The position numbers and the translations under genes were made by a program. Shown piece by piece: positions 17,271 through 26,424 of a DNA stretch of 64,000 nucleotides. Source of the stretch: an uncultured Clostridia bacterium (GTDB lineage Bacteria > Bacillota > Clostridia > Christensenellales > Borkfalkiaceae); assembly GCA_947631005.1 (NCBI GenBank), contig CANRJR010000001.1, forward strand, positions 96,167-160,166. The letters are read 5' to 3'. The notes under the pieces were generated by a model, which saw only the letters and a list, made by a program, of their open reading frames with translations, ran no database searches and was not told the DNA's origin. How positions within the stretch are numbered: position 1 is the first letter of the stretch; the number at the start of each line of letters is the position of its first letter.

Positions 17271-18497
17271 ATGACAGAACAAGAAATTGCGAATTTTTTA
17301 TCCAATCATAATTATGATATCAGAATCCACCGCAACGCTCGGTGGATAGATCAAAAATGCACCCCCGATGTTTTGGCTATTGTCGCGGACTGCATTCTCA
17401 ATTATGTCGGGCAAACCGAGGACAACGCCATAGAATTTTCCACACAAAATATTTGGCTTTCTGAATATACGATCCAAAATGTTCATGACATATTCCGAAA
17501 AGTCGCTGTCGACAACAACGCCGCGATCAGAGAATATGATAAATTCTTCGGGCAACCGTTAAAATTATTCTCCTATGCGGGAATATTGAGCGAACAGAAA
17601 GTCGGAAAGGAAAATAGATATTCCATTGTCCACTTCCCGCTGTTGGAATTCATTGCCGCAAGAGAAAGAAACGCTTTGTTGTTCCTGACAAAGTACATAA
17701 CAAAAGTGATTGACGATTCCGGGCTTACGAATGACTTTCGGGAATTTTTTACGCAACAAACGAAACAGGCATATGATACCATCAAGAACACTTTCTTTCG
17801 GTTCACGGTCGCAAATACATCGATCGGCAATAAAGGCTCTCCCGGGCAAACGGAGTGCGGCAGAATCTTTACAAAGATAATCAATGTGCTTGCTTTTCAT
17901 CTGAATAAGCGCGGAAGCGAAAAGGGTCGGCTCTCGGCGCACCCGATCACTTACGATATGTTGATGTATAACCGGGATAATTTCAGAGATGTTTACGCGG
18001 AAAAGCCAAAGAATATCTCTCGCAAAGAATATTTGGAAAATCATCCGCTCGCGATCAATGAGGCATATTATAAGTATCTTTCAACAAGGGCAAAGAGAAG
18101 ATTGCGCATTTACAATGATCAATACCGTTACGGAGCAAGTGAAATCGCTGGCGATCCCGAACACGCGACGCACATTCATCATATATTCCCCGCAAGTGAC
18201 TTTCCGGAAATATCTTTTTACATGGAAAATCTGATTGCCCTTACTCCGAATCAACACTTGAATAACGCTCATCCGGATGGAAGAACTGCCACCATCAATT
18301 TGGATTATCAACGCGTGTGTTTATTGACCAAAGCAGATGTAATTGAAGATAACATTGCGCATTCGGAGGAGATCCTTTATTGCTTTCATGATTTTCTCTA
18401 TGTGCTCTCGATCGGCTTTGACGAAGATTCGTTCCTCGAAGTCGAGGACGGAGACTATTTGGGTATCAAGACAAAAATAGAATTGGCATATGAATGA
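17271..18497 (+). CDS. HNH-type type II restriction endonuclease, Alw26I/Eco31I/Esp3I-like
   Basis: HNH-like motif ATHIHHIFPASDFPEISFYMENLIALTPNQHLNNAHP; operon with m5C and m6A MTases. Confidence 0.78.
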   Translation: MTEQEIANFLSNHNYDIRIHRNARWIDQKCTPDVLAIVADCILNYVGQTEDNAIEFSTQNIWLSEYTIQNVHDIFRKVAVDNNAAIREYDKFFGQPLKLFSYAGILSEQKVGKENRYSIVHFPLLEFIAARERNALLFLTKYITKVIDDSGLTNDFREFFTQQTKQAYDTIKNTFFRFTVANTSIGNKGSPGQTECGRIFTKIINVLAFHLNKRGSEKGRLSAHPITYDMLMYNRDNFRDVYAEKPKNISRKEYLENHPLAINEAYYKYLSTRAKRRLRIYNDQYRYGASEIAGDPEHATHIHHIFPASDFPEISFYMENLIALTPNQHLNNAHPDGRTATINLDYQRVCLLTKADVIEDNIAHSEEILYCFHDFLYVLSIGFDEDSFLEVEDGDYLGIKTKIELAYE

Positions 18498-18516
18498 ATC
18501 GGAAATTGCAATAACT

Positions 18517-18575
18517 CCGCTCTCCTAAAATATAACGGCGGGGCATAGCCCCGCTTTTTTCGTGCCGATAAAAAA
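18517..18575. repeat. 59-bp direct repeat, right copy; acts as terminator of the RM operon
   Basis: Identical by eye to 14532-14590; gcggggc ata gccccgc tttttt. Confidence 0.95.
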
Positions 18576-18619
18576 CGAATGCGTAGATTTTCAAATGTGC
18601 AACCGAACAATGCGAGGGG

Positions 18620-19099
18620 TCATACCTCGCATTGTTCGCTCTTTTGAGATTTCTTTCGGTGAAAGGTCTCGCGGACGGCGCAGACCTTGTCGGCGAGGCA
18701 GAGCACCGCGCTTTCGCGGAAGCGCGGGAATCGCCCGAGCGGGAACATGTGCGAAAGGATCATGTTGCGCTCGATCTTCCCCACGCCGAAATCGCGGCTG
18801 GCGTTTTCGAGCGCGATCTTCGGGTGGGTGAACGCGTGCAGTCCCTTGTGCGGCTTGTGCCAATCGTAGAGGCAATAGTCGTGCAGAAGCGCGCCGCGCA
18901 CCAGCTCGCGCTCGTGCATTTTGAGGTGCAGGGCGGCGGCGATCCGCAAACACATCACCGTGACGGCAAGCGAATGGGAATAGGTCGTCGTTCCCCCGTG
19001 CTGTACGAACTGTTTTTCGGATCGCATTCCGTCGGAGGCGAGGATGTCGCCGCCGTATTCCTCGATCGTCGCCATATATTCGGTTGCGGTCTTTTTCAT
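18620..19099 (-). CDS. HD domain phosphohydrolase
   Basis: YSHSLAVTVMCLRIAAAL...RGALLHDYCLYDWH; start set at ATG after GGGAGGAG. Confidence 0.8.
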   Translation of the reverse strand: MKKTATEYMATIEEYGGDILASDGMRSEKQFVQHGGTTTYSHSLAVTVMCLRIAAALHLKMHERELVRGALLHDYCLYDWHKPHKGLHAFTHPKIALENASRDFGVGKIERNMILSHMFPLGRFPRFRESAVLCLADKVCAVRETFHRKKSQKSEQCEV

Positions 19100-19132
19100 G
19101 GTCTCCTCCCGCAAACTTGCCAAGCAGTCGTC

Positions 19133-21133
19133 TCAATTCAGAACGACGTCTTTGAGGCTTTCGTACTTTTTCATCGCCGCGGCTTTCACGGCGTCGAAGT
19201 CGAGGCGCGCTTCAAAGGTCTCTTCGACGAGTTTCTTCGCCGTGAAGATCGCCTCCTGCGAATATTTGAGATTTTTGATCTCGGACAGCACCCGCCCGCT
19301 CTGGCGCGTCCCAAGGAAGTCGCCGCCTCCGCGCATGCGGAGATCGGTCTCGGCGAGCTCGAAGCCGTCGGAGGTGGTTTTGAGGACGGAGAGCCGTTCG
19401 AGCGCGTTCTCCCCGCCCGCGCCGACGAGCAAAAAGCACCAGCTCTTTTCGCTCCCCCGCCCAACTCTGCCGCGCAGCTGGTGCAGTTGGGAGAGCCCGA
19501 AGCGGTCGGCGTCAGCTATCATCATGATGGTCGCGTTGGGCACGTCGACGCCGACCTCGATGACCGTTGTGGAGACGAGGCAATCGTACGCGCCCGCCTT
19601 GAAGGCGGTCATCACGTCCGTCTTTTCCTTTTCTTTCATCCGACCGTGCAGGAGGGCGAAGCGCACGTCGGGGAGGCGTTCGCACAGCTCGCCGAACAGC
19701 TCGGTCGCCGCGGTGACCTGTCCCTCGTCGTCCTCGATCCTCGAACAGACGAAATACGCCTGTCTGCCCTTTTTCACTTCGGCGCGGAGATATTCGAGCA
19801 TGTCGTCGTACTTGCGGGCGGGGACGATCGCCGTGGCTACCTCCTGCCGCTCTTTCGGCTTATCGGGAATGGTCGTCACGTCGAGGTCGCCGTAAAAGAC
19901 GAGCGACAGGGTGCGGGGAATGGGCGTTGCCGACATCACGAGCACGTCCGCCGCCTCCCCTTTTTCGCCGAGCGCGTTGCGTTGCGCCACGCCGAAGCGG
20001 TGCTGTTCGTCGCAGACGCAGAAAGCGAGCGAGGAAAAATGCACGTCCGCCTGCAACACGGCGTGCGTTCCGCATACGACGTCTGCTTCGCCCGCGGCGA
20101 TTGCCGCCTTTGTCTCCCGTTTCTCCTTCGCCGTCGACGAACCCGCGAGATACACGACGCGGTATTCGGGGAAGATCTTGCGGAGAAGTTCGTAATTTTG
20201 CGCGGCGAGCACCTCGGTCGGCGAGAGATATACCGCCTGAAACCCGCTCTTGACCGCCATGAAAATGCCCGTGAGCGCGACGGCGGTCTTACCGCTTCCG
20301 ACGTCCCCCTGCAACAGACGGTTCATGCGGACGGGACCCGTGAGATCGTCGTAAATCGCGCGCACCGCCCCCTGCTGTCCGCGCGTGAACAAAAAGGGAA
20401 ACCTCTTTTCGAAGTCGGCGACCTCCCGCTCGGTCACGCGGTATTTTCTGATCCGCGCCTCCCGCCTGTCCCCCTTGATGAGTTTGAACGCCGCAATGAG
20501 CGTGAAATATTCTTCGAGGGCGATGCGGTCGGCGGCGGCGCGCATGGCGCGCGCGTCTTTGGGCGCGTGGATGGCGCGGTACGCCTCCCCGAGCGGCGGA
20601 ATAGCATAGCGGCGCAGGAGGACGGCGGGGATGACCGAAGTCGGACAGACCGCTTTCAGAGCCTCCTTTACGCCGTCGCGCACCGCCCTTTGGGTGAGGT
20701 TGCCGCGCAGGGAATAGACGGGCACGAGCCCCTGCATGCGCACGTTCTGCCCGAGTTTTTCAAAGGTGGGGTTGACGAGGGAGGGCTGACCGTACTTGTT
20801 CTGCACCCGTCCGTAAAAGAGATAGTCCCCCGCTTGGAGGCGGGAGGCGAGGTAGGGCATATTGAACCAGACGGCGGTAAAATACCGCCCGTCCTGTTCG
20901 AGATGGGCTCTGACGAACTGTCGCTTGCCCGCGCGGCGGCTCTCCACCCCCGTGAGACGGCAGGCGACGAGTGCCATTTCGTTATGGGCGACCTCGGTCA
21001 CCGAAACGCGGCTGGTCATATCGAGATAGGCGCGCGGAAAGTAGCGGACGAGCTCTTCTGCCGACGTTATCCCGAGCTTTTTCAGATCCTTTTCGCGCGC
21101 TTCGCTGATGCCCTTTAAGGAAGTGAGTTTCAT
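19133..21133 (-). CDS. recG: ATP-dependent DNA helicase RecG
   Basis: LLQGDVGSGKTAVA, CDEQHRFGVAQR, SATPIPRTL, QLHQLRGRVGRG. Confidence 0.97.
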   Translation of the reverse strand: MKLTSLKGISEAREKDLKKLGITSAEELVRYFPRAYLDMTSRVSVTEVAHNEMALVACRLTGVESRRAGKRQFVRAHLEQDGRYFTAVWFNMPYLASRLQAGDYLFYGRVQNKYGQPSLVNPTFEKLGQNVRMQGLVPVYSLRGNLTQRAVRDGVKEALKAVCPTSVIPAVLLRRYAIPPLGEAYRAIHAPKDARAMRAAADRIALEEYFTLIAAFKLIKGDRREARIRKYRVTEREVADFEKRFPFLFTRGQQGAVRAIYDDLTGPVRMNRLLQGDVGSGKTAVALTGIFMAVKSGFQAVYLSPTEVLAAQNYELLRKIFPEYRVVYLAGSSTAKEKRETKAAIAAGEADVVCGTHAVLQADVHFSSLAFCVCDEQHRFGVAQRNALGEKGEAADVLVMSATPIPRTLSLVFYGDLDVTTIPDKPKERQEVATAIVPARKYDDMLEYLRAEVKKGRQAYFVCSRIEDDEGQVTAATELFGELCERLPDVRFALLHGRMKEKEKTDVMTAFKAGAYDCLVSTTVIEVGVDVPNATIMMIADADRFGLSQLHQLRGRVGRGSEKSWCFLLVGAGGENALERLSVLKTTSDGFELAETDLRMRGGGDFLGTRQSGRVLSEIKNLKYSQEAIFTAKKLVEETFEARLDFDAVKAAAMKKYESLKDVVLN

Positions 21134-21585
21134 GCCTCCCCCTCGGTTTCACGCTTTTGTGCGCGGCGAAGCATGCAGAAGTGGGCGACGGAGAGCCCGA
21201 AGACGCAACAGTACGCCGCGGCGGCGGCGATCAAGACCGCCGAAAAGAGGACGCTGCTTCCCGCGACCGTGACGCCGTCGATCACGACGGCAAACAAGAG
21301 GATCGGCAAAAAAATACATACGACAATGAGCGACGCGCGTGCGACTTTTTTGCTCTCCCCGCGCGCGAGCACGAGGACGCAGAACACGATGAGCAGTGCG
21401 GCGACGGGAAGAAAGCACACAAACGGGACGAACGTGAGAAGAAGCGCGAAAACCGCCCCGAGCGCAGATCCGAGATCGCCCGAGCCCGTGAGGTCGCCGA
21501 TTTTGAGCGTACAGACGAAGAGCGCGACAAGAAGCAGGGCGGTGGCAAACAGCGCGGCGGCATACAGATAACGGATTGTTTTCAT
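21130..21585 (-). CDS. Small membrane protein of unknown function
   Basis: Multiple hydrophobic segments; ATGA overlap with recG; GGAGG before ATG. Confidence 0.6.
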   Translation of the reverse strand: MKTIRYLYAAALFATALLLVALFVCTLKIGDLTGSGDLGSALGAVFALLLTFVPFVCFLPVAALLIVFCVLVLARGESKKVARASLIVVCIFLPILLFAVVIDGVTVAGSSVLFSAVLIAAAAAYCCVFGLSVAHFCMLRRAQKRETEGEA

Positions 21586-21608
21586 AATTCCTCCCAAACT
21601 TTACAAAA

Positions 21609-21632
21609 GGGGCTACGCGCAAGCGTAGCCCC
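21609..21632 (-). terminator. Terminator after the yloV/fakA-like gene
   Basis: ggggctacgc gcaa gcgtagcccc, minus-strand tail tttt. Confidence 0.65.
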
Positions 21633-21638
21633 GAACCG

Positions 21639-23291
21639 TCATTCAAGCGATAGCAGGTAGTAGTAAACGGGCTGTCCGCCGAAGTGGTAGTCCACTTCGC
21701 AGTCGGGGAAGGCGTCTTGCACCTTGGCGGCGAGCGCGGCGGCGTCCTCCTCTTTGACCTCCGCGCCGTAGTACAGCGATATCACCTCGTGCGAATCCTC
21801 TTTGAGCTTGTCGAGCAGGGCGAGCACCGCGTCGTCGATGTTGTCGCTCTTGGAGAGGATCTTTTTGTCGTCCAGCCCGATGACGTCCCCCTCCTTGATC
21901 TTGAACCCGTTCACGTTGGTCGTGCGGACGGCGTGCGTCACCTGACCTGATTTTACGTTGTCGAGCGCGTGGATCATGTTGGTCTTGTTCTCTTCCGCGC
22001 TCGCTTCGGGGCTGAATGCAAGGGCGGCGGCGAATCCCTGCGGAATGTTCTTGGTGGGAATGACGTGGATGGTGCGGTTTTCGACGAGTGCCTTCGCCTG
22101 TTCCGCCGCAAGGATGATGTTCTTGTTGTTGGGGAACACGAACACGTTGTCCGCGTTGATCTTCTGCACCGCCGTCGCGATGTCGGAAGCAGAGGGGTTC
22201 ATCGTCTGCCCGCCCTCGATCACGCGGTCGACGAACAGATCTTTGAAGATATCCGCAATGCCCTCGCCCGCGCAGACCGCCAGCATGCCCTGATCTTTCT
22301 TTTCGGCTTCCCGCTTGGCGCGGAGAGCCCTGTTCTGTTCGAGCATGTTCTCGATCTTGGGACGGTCGAGCTCGCCGAGTTCGAGCGCGTAGGTGAGCGC
22401 GACCCCGGGCGAGTTGGTGTGCACGTGCACTTTGATCATTTCGAGGTCGCCGATGCAGATGACCGAATCCCCGATGCCCATGAGGTTCTCGCGCAACTTG
22501 TCGATGTCGGCGAGCGTCGTGCTCTTTTTGAGGTTGATGACGAAAAATTCCGTGCAGTAGGCGAATTGGATCTCGCCGAGATCCATGTTGATGATGTCGG
22601 AATTGTCGCCGAAGTCCGCGTCCATCGACTGCGCGGCGTTCGCCGCCTCCGTTTGCACTTCGGAGACGATCTCGTCGCCGCGGAGAGCGGACAAGAATCC
22701 GCGCATGATGGTCATGAGCCCGACGCCGCCCGAGTCGACGACGCCCGCCTTTTTGAGCACGGGCAGAAGCTCGGGGGTCTTGGCGAGAGCGCGGTCGCCC
22801 TCCTCGATGACGGCGGGCAGGAAAGTTTCGAAATCACGGTATTTTCCCGCCGACTTCAACGCGAACTCGCTCATCATGCGGACGACGGTGAGGATCGTGC
22901 CTTCCTTGGGAATGGCGACGGCGTTATAGGCGACTTTCGTGCCTGCGTCGAGTGCCTTTGCGAACGACTTGGTGTCGACTTCGGGCTTTCCTGCGCGGAG
23001 CACCGAGCAGATCCCGCGGAAAATTTGCGATAAGATGACGCCCGAGTTTCCCCGCGCGCCTTTGAGTGCCCCTTTCGAGACGCAATCGCACACCTCGGCA
23101 AAATTGTTGGACGCGCAAAGAGAGAGCTCTTTGACCGCCGATTGCATGGTGAGCGACATATTCGTACCGGTATCGCCGTCGGGCACGGGGAAGACGTTGA
23201 GGGCGTCGACCTTTGCCCGATTGATTTCAAGCATCTTTGCGCCGACCAGAACCATTTTACGGAAGACCGCGCAATTGATCGTTTTTTGCAT
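21639..23291 (-). CDS. DAK2/DegV-type fatty acid kinase-like protein (YloV family)
   Basis: NVFPVPDGDTGTNMSLTM, GARGNSGVILSQIFRG, DSGGVGLMTIMRGF; synteny. Confidence 0.92.
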   Translation of the reverse strand: MQKTINCAVFRKMVLVGAKMLEINRAKVDALNVFPVPDGDTGTNMSLTMQSAVKELSLCASNNFAEVCDCVSKGALKGARGNSGVILSQIFRGICSVLRAGKPEVDTKSFAKALDAGTKVAYNAVAIPKEGTILTVVRMMSEFALKSAGKYRDFETFLPAVIEEGDRALAKTPELLPVLKKAGVVDSGGVGLMTIMRGFLSALRGDEIVSEVQTEAANAAQSMDADFGDNSDIINMDLGEIQFAYCTEFFVINLKKSTTLADIDKLRENLMGIGDSVICIGDLEMIKVHVHTNSPGVALTYALELGELDRPKIENMLEQNRALRAKREAEKKDQGMLAVCAGEGIADIFKDLFVDRVIEGGQTMNPSASDIATAVQKINADNVFVFPNNKNIILAAEQAKALVENRTIHVIPTKNIPQGFAAALAFSPEASAEENKTNMIHALDNVKSGQVTHAVRTTNVNGFKIKEGDVIGLDDKKILSKSDNIDDAVLALLDKLKEDSHEVISLYYGAEVKEEDAAALAAKVQDAFPDCEVDYHFGGQPVYYYLLSLE

Positions 23292-23327
23292 GAAAGAAAT
23301 CTCCAAATCAGGGGACGCGTAGGCGCG

Positions 23328-23678
23328 TTAAAGTTTGAGACCTACGACGTTGACGTTTACGGTATCCACGATCATGCCTGTAAAATATTCCACTTTGTAC
23401 TTGATCGCCTCTTTGAGTGATTCCGCTACGGCTTCGATGGAGACGCCGTATTTGATGAGGACGTAAACGTCGATAAAGATGCGGTTTCCGGAAGTGGCGA
23501 TCTTTACGCCCTTTCCCCCCGCGTCCTTTTTGAGAAGTTCGGCAACCGTGTCGGAGAAGCGGCGGGGTACGGTGTCGACGATGCCGTAGCTCTCCAACGC
23601 AGCTTGAGACGCGACTTTGGCGATCGCCAAATCGGAAATCGAAATTTTACCGTATGCGTTACTCGTGCTGACAGACAT
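23328..23678 (-). CDS. Asp23/Gls24 family envelope stress protein (YloU)
   Basis: GKISISDLAIAKVASQAALESYGIV...VDVYVLIKYGVSI; synteny. Confidence 0.9.
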   Translation of the reverse strand: MSVSTSNAYGKISISDLAIAKVASQAALESYGIVDTVPRRFSDTVAELLKKDAGGKGVKIATSGNRIFIDVYVLIKYGVSIEAVAESLKEAIKYKVEYFTGMIVDTVNVNVVGLKL

Positions 23679-23887
23679 AATTCCCTCTTCACCTCAATCC
23701 CTATTGTAGCCTATCGCAACTTTTTTTGCAAGCGATATTGGAAAAAAATTGTATGTTTCCGAAAAATTTTCATTTTCGCCCCGTTTTTAATTGCTTTTTT
23801 TTCAAAGGAATGCTATCATAATGACGTTGCGCTATACAACAGCTTTTTTTGCGCGCAAAACCTATGCAATCCATCGGAGGTAGAAAT

Positions 23888-24076
23888 ATGTCGAGAGTGT
23901 GCAGTATCTGCGGGAAAGGAAAAACGGCGGGCAACAACGTCAGCCACTCCCATCGCAAAACCAAGAGAACGTTCGAGGCGAACGTCCAGAAAGTCACCTA
24001 TGTGAAAGACGGCAAAACCGTCACCGACTACGTTTGCGCCCGTTGCCTCAAAAGCGACAAGGTAGAACGCGTATAA
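23888..24076 (+). CDS. rpmB: 50S ribosomal protein bL28
   Basis: MSRVCSICGKGKTAGNNVSHSHRKTKRTFEANVQKV; divergent from yloU as in other Firmicutes. Confidence 0.96.
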   Translation: MSRVCSICGKGKTAGNNVSHSHRKTKRTFEANVQKVTYVKDGKTVTDYVCARCLKSDKVERV

Positions 24077-24093
24077 AAGCGAACGGAAAAAAA

Positions 24094-24120
24094 CGGACGG
24101 GCACAAGCCCGTCTTTTTTT
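24094..24120 (+). terminator. Terminator of rpmB
   Basis: gacgggc acaa gcccgtc ttttttt. Confidence 0.85.
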
Positions 24121-24156
24121 GTAGAAAACATTCGGCGGGCACAAGCCCGCCGCGCT

Positions 24157-25095
24157 TTATAAAAATTCCGAAAACATCCGCCGCGCGTTCCCCCATGCGA
24201 TCTTTTCGGCGACCCGCGCGCCGAACCGCGCTTCGAGCGCGTTGAGGAGCGCGGGGACGGCGGACGGAGACGGAACACAGGGATTGGGGGGCGTGCCGTC
24301 GAAGTCGCTCCCGAGCGCGGGCGCGTCCTCCCCGCCCGCGTCTAAAATGTGCGCCGCGTGGGCGAGCAGAGCGGCGCGCTGCCCCGCGGGGGTTTTGTCC
24401 GCCGAAAGGAAATCGGCGCAAAAGCAGAGCCCCACCACCCCGCCGCGCTCCGCAACGGCGCGGATGCCCGCGTCGGTGAGATTGCGCGCGCAGGGATAGA
24501 CCGCGTCGGCGTTCGAATGGCTCGCGACCATGGGGACGCCCGTCTTGAAAACGTCCGAAAGGAGGCGGTCGCTCCCGTGCGACACGTCGGCAATCATGCC
24601 GAGCTCTTTCATGCGTTCGACCGCTTCGAACCCGAACGGCGTGAGCCCCTCTCCCCGCGCACGGCAGGAGACGGGAACGCGCCCCGCGCGGTAGCCGCCG
24701 TAGTCGGGGAAAGCGGGGTCGCCGAGCTCGTTTTTATAATTCCAGGTGAGCGTCATCATCCGCACGCCCCGCGCATAGAGCGTTTGGAGATTTTCGATCT
24801 TTCCCTCGACCGCCCCGCCGTTCTCCACGGTGAGCATGGCACATACCATGTCCGAGGTTGCAGGCTCTCCCCCACCCATGTCCGAAGCCGTGCGGACCGC
24901 GACATACCCCTCCCGCGCGACAAGTTCGTCGAACGCGTCGCAGAGGGAGATCACCGTGCGGAAGCGGTCTTTCCCGTCCTTTACAAAGGCGGCGAAGCAT
25001 TGCAGGGCGCAGCCGCCGCGGACGAGCTCCTCTTTTGTGACTTGCAAAACGCCCTCTTGGGTGAGGGCGTCGCAGTGCAGATCGAAATATTTCAT
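24157..25095 (-). CDS. Membrane dipeptidase, peptidase family M19
   Basis: MKYFDLHCDAL, MMTLTWNYKNELG, LTPFGFEAVERMKELGMIADVSH, ASHSNADAVYPCARNLTD, LGSDFDGT. Confidence 0.9.
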   Translation of the reverse strand: MKYFDLHCDALTQEGVLQVTKEELVRGGCALQCFAAFVKDGKDRFRTVISLCDAFDELVAREGYVAVRTASDMGGGEPATSDMVCAMLTVENGGAVEGKIENLQTLYARGVRMMTLTWNYKNELGDPAFPDYGGYRAGRVPVSCRARGEGLTPFGFEAVERMKELGMIADVSHGSDRLLSDVFKTGVPMVASHSNADAVYPCARNLTDAGIRAVAERGGVVGLCFCADFLSADKTPAGQRAALLAHAAHILDAGGEDAPALGSDFDGTPPNPCVPSPSAVPALLNALEARFGARVAEKIAWGNARRMFSEFL

Positions 25096-25157
25096 CCCTT
25101 GTAGAACAGCCGCACGAGACAGCCGAGCACGCGCGGCAACTTAATGCAGACGATCAT
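25092..25157 (-). CDS. spoVM: SpoVM-like spore coat assembly microprotein, 21 aa
   Basis: MIVCIKLPRVLGCLVRLFYKG; shares the IKLPxxLGxxVR core of Bacillus SpoVM; perfect AGGAGG Shine-Dalgarno; lies between thiN and rpmB; ATGA overlaps on both sides. Confidence 0.85.
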   Translation of the reverse strand: MIVCIKLPRVLGCLVRLFYKG

Positions 25158-25777
25158 GTTTCCTCCTCGCTGATGATGACGAGCACGTATCCCTTGCTCA
25201 CCCGAAACGAAAACGCTTCTTCAACCGTAAGATTGGAGATCCCGCGCGTCGAGCCGTAGCGCAGCCACAGGTCGTCGGAGGCGTATTTGAGCCCCCGCAT
25301 ATTCATGATATGCGCGTCGCCGCCGAAAGGCAACAGCGAAACGGTCTGCCCCGTTTTACAGGCGACCCGCCTCTCCCCCTCGCCGCAGACGAAGTAGCGC
25401 GTGCCGCTCCCGACGAGCGTGGCGCACGCGCCCCCCTTTACCGCCTTCAACAGGAGGTGCAAATTGCCGAGAAAGTGATCGCTCCGCTTCCCCTCTCCCC
25501 CGTAAAAGGAGATGTCTTTCGCGCCGAGCCCGAGCGCGCGGGAAACGGCGAGTTCGCCGTCCGTCTCGTCCTTTTCGGAGGGAAATACGGCGAGCGGCGC
25601 GGGGACGGGAAGGATGGCGAGGGAATCGAAATCGCCGAGATTTTCGTCGATCCGCACCCGTCCGTGCGCCCACGCATACGCCCCGTCGCAACAGATGACG
25701 TACGCGTTTTCGCAGGGGATGTCGCCCAAATAGGGCTCGCCGTTCAAGAGGATAACGGCGCGCCGAAGCCCGCTCAT
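25154..25777 (-). CDS. thiN: Thiamine pyrophosphokinase
   Basis: ICCDGAYAW, ENLGDFDSL, SEKDETDGELAVSRAL, FYGGEGKRSDHFLGN. Confidence 0.9.
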   Translation of the reverse strand: MSGLRRAVILLNGEPYLGDIPCENAYVICCDGAYAWAHGRVRIDENLGDFDSLAILPVPAPLAVFPSEKDETDGELAVSRALGLGAKDISFYGGEGKRSDHFLGNLHLLLKAVKGGACATLVGSGTRYFVCGEGERRVACKTGQTVSLLPFGGDAHIMNMRGLKYASDDLWLRYGSTRGISNLTVEEAFSFRVSKGYVLVIISEEET

Positions 25778-26424
25778 CCGCGCAGCCTCCGAATGGTCGC
25801 CGCCATGTCGGCGGCGCGGAACACCGTGCTCCCCGCGACAATGACGTTCGCCCCCGCCGCGATCACCTCTTTCACGTTGTCCTCGGTGATGCCGCCGTCC
25901 ACCTCGATGTCGGCGTCCGCCCTGCCCGCCTCGATGCAATACGCGCGAAGCCGCGCGATCTTTTGGAGGGAGGCGGGGATAAATTTCTGCCCGCCCCAAC
26001 CGGGGACGACGCTCATCACGAGCAGCATATCCGCCTCGCGGACGGCGGGGAAGATCGCCTCGACGGGGGTGGCGGGATTGAGCACCGCCCCCGCCTTCAC
26101 GCCGCTCGCGCGGATGGCACGCAGCGTTTTTACGAGATCGGCGCACGCCTCGACGTGCACGGTGATGATGTCCGCGCCCGCCTTGACGAACGCCTGAACG
26201 CGGGTCTCGGGCGACGTGACCATGAGATGGCAGTCGAGCGGGAGAGAGGTGTGCGGACGGATCGCCCCGACCATTTGGTCGCCGAACGTGATGGGAGGCA
26301 CGAAATTGCCGTCCATCACGTCGCAATGGACGTAATCCGCCCCGCTTTCCTGCAATTTTTGTACGGTTTTCCCCACTTCGGAGAAGTCGCTCGCCAAGAT
26401 CGAAGGCGCAATTTTTACATTCAT
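25774..26424 (-). CDS. rpe: Ribulose-phosphate 3-epimerase
   Basis: KIAPSILASDFSEVG, HCDVMDGNFVPPITFG, MSVVPGWGGQKF, IEVDGGI. Confidence 0.96.
   Translation of the reverse strand: MNVKIAPSILASDFSEVGKTVQKLQESGADYVHCDVMDGNFVPPITFGDQMVGAIRPHTSLPLDCHLMVTSPETRVQAFVKAGADIITVHVEACADLVKTLRAIRASGVKAGAVLNPATPVEAIFPAVREADMLLVMSVVPGWGGQKFIPASLQKIARLRAYCIEAGRADADIEVDGGITEDNVKEVIAAGANVIVAGSTVFRAADMAATIRRLRG

Noticed and set aside
18632-21118. 828-aa plus-strand ORF
   Set aside because: Antisense of recG and the HD gene; Arg/His/Glu-rich mirror-frame translation with no domain.
25154-26326. 390-aa ORF as a single protein
   Set aside because: The N-terminal half is an out-of-frame reading of rpe; thiN starts at 25777.
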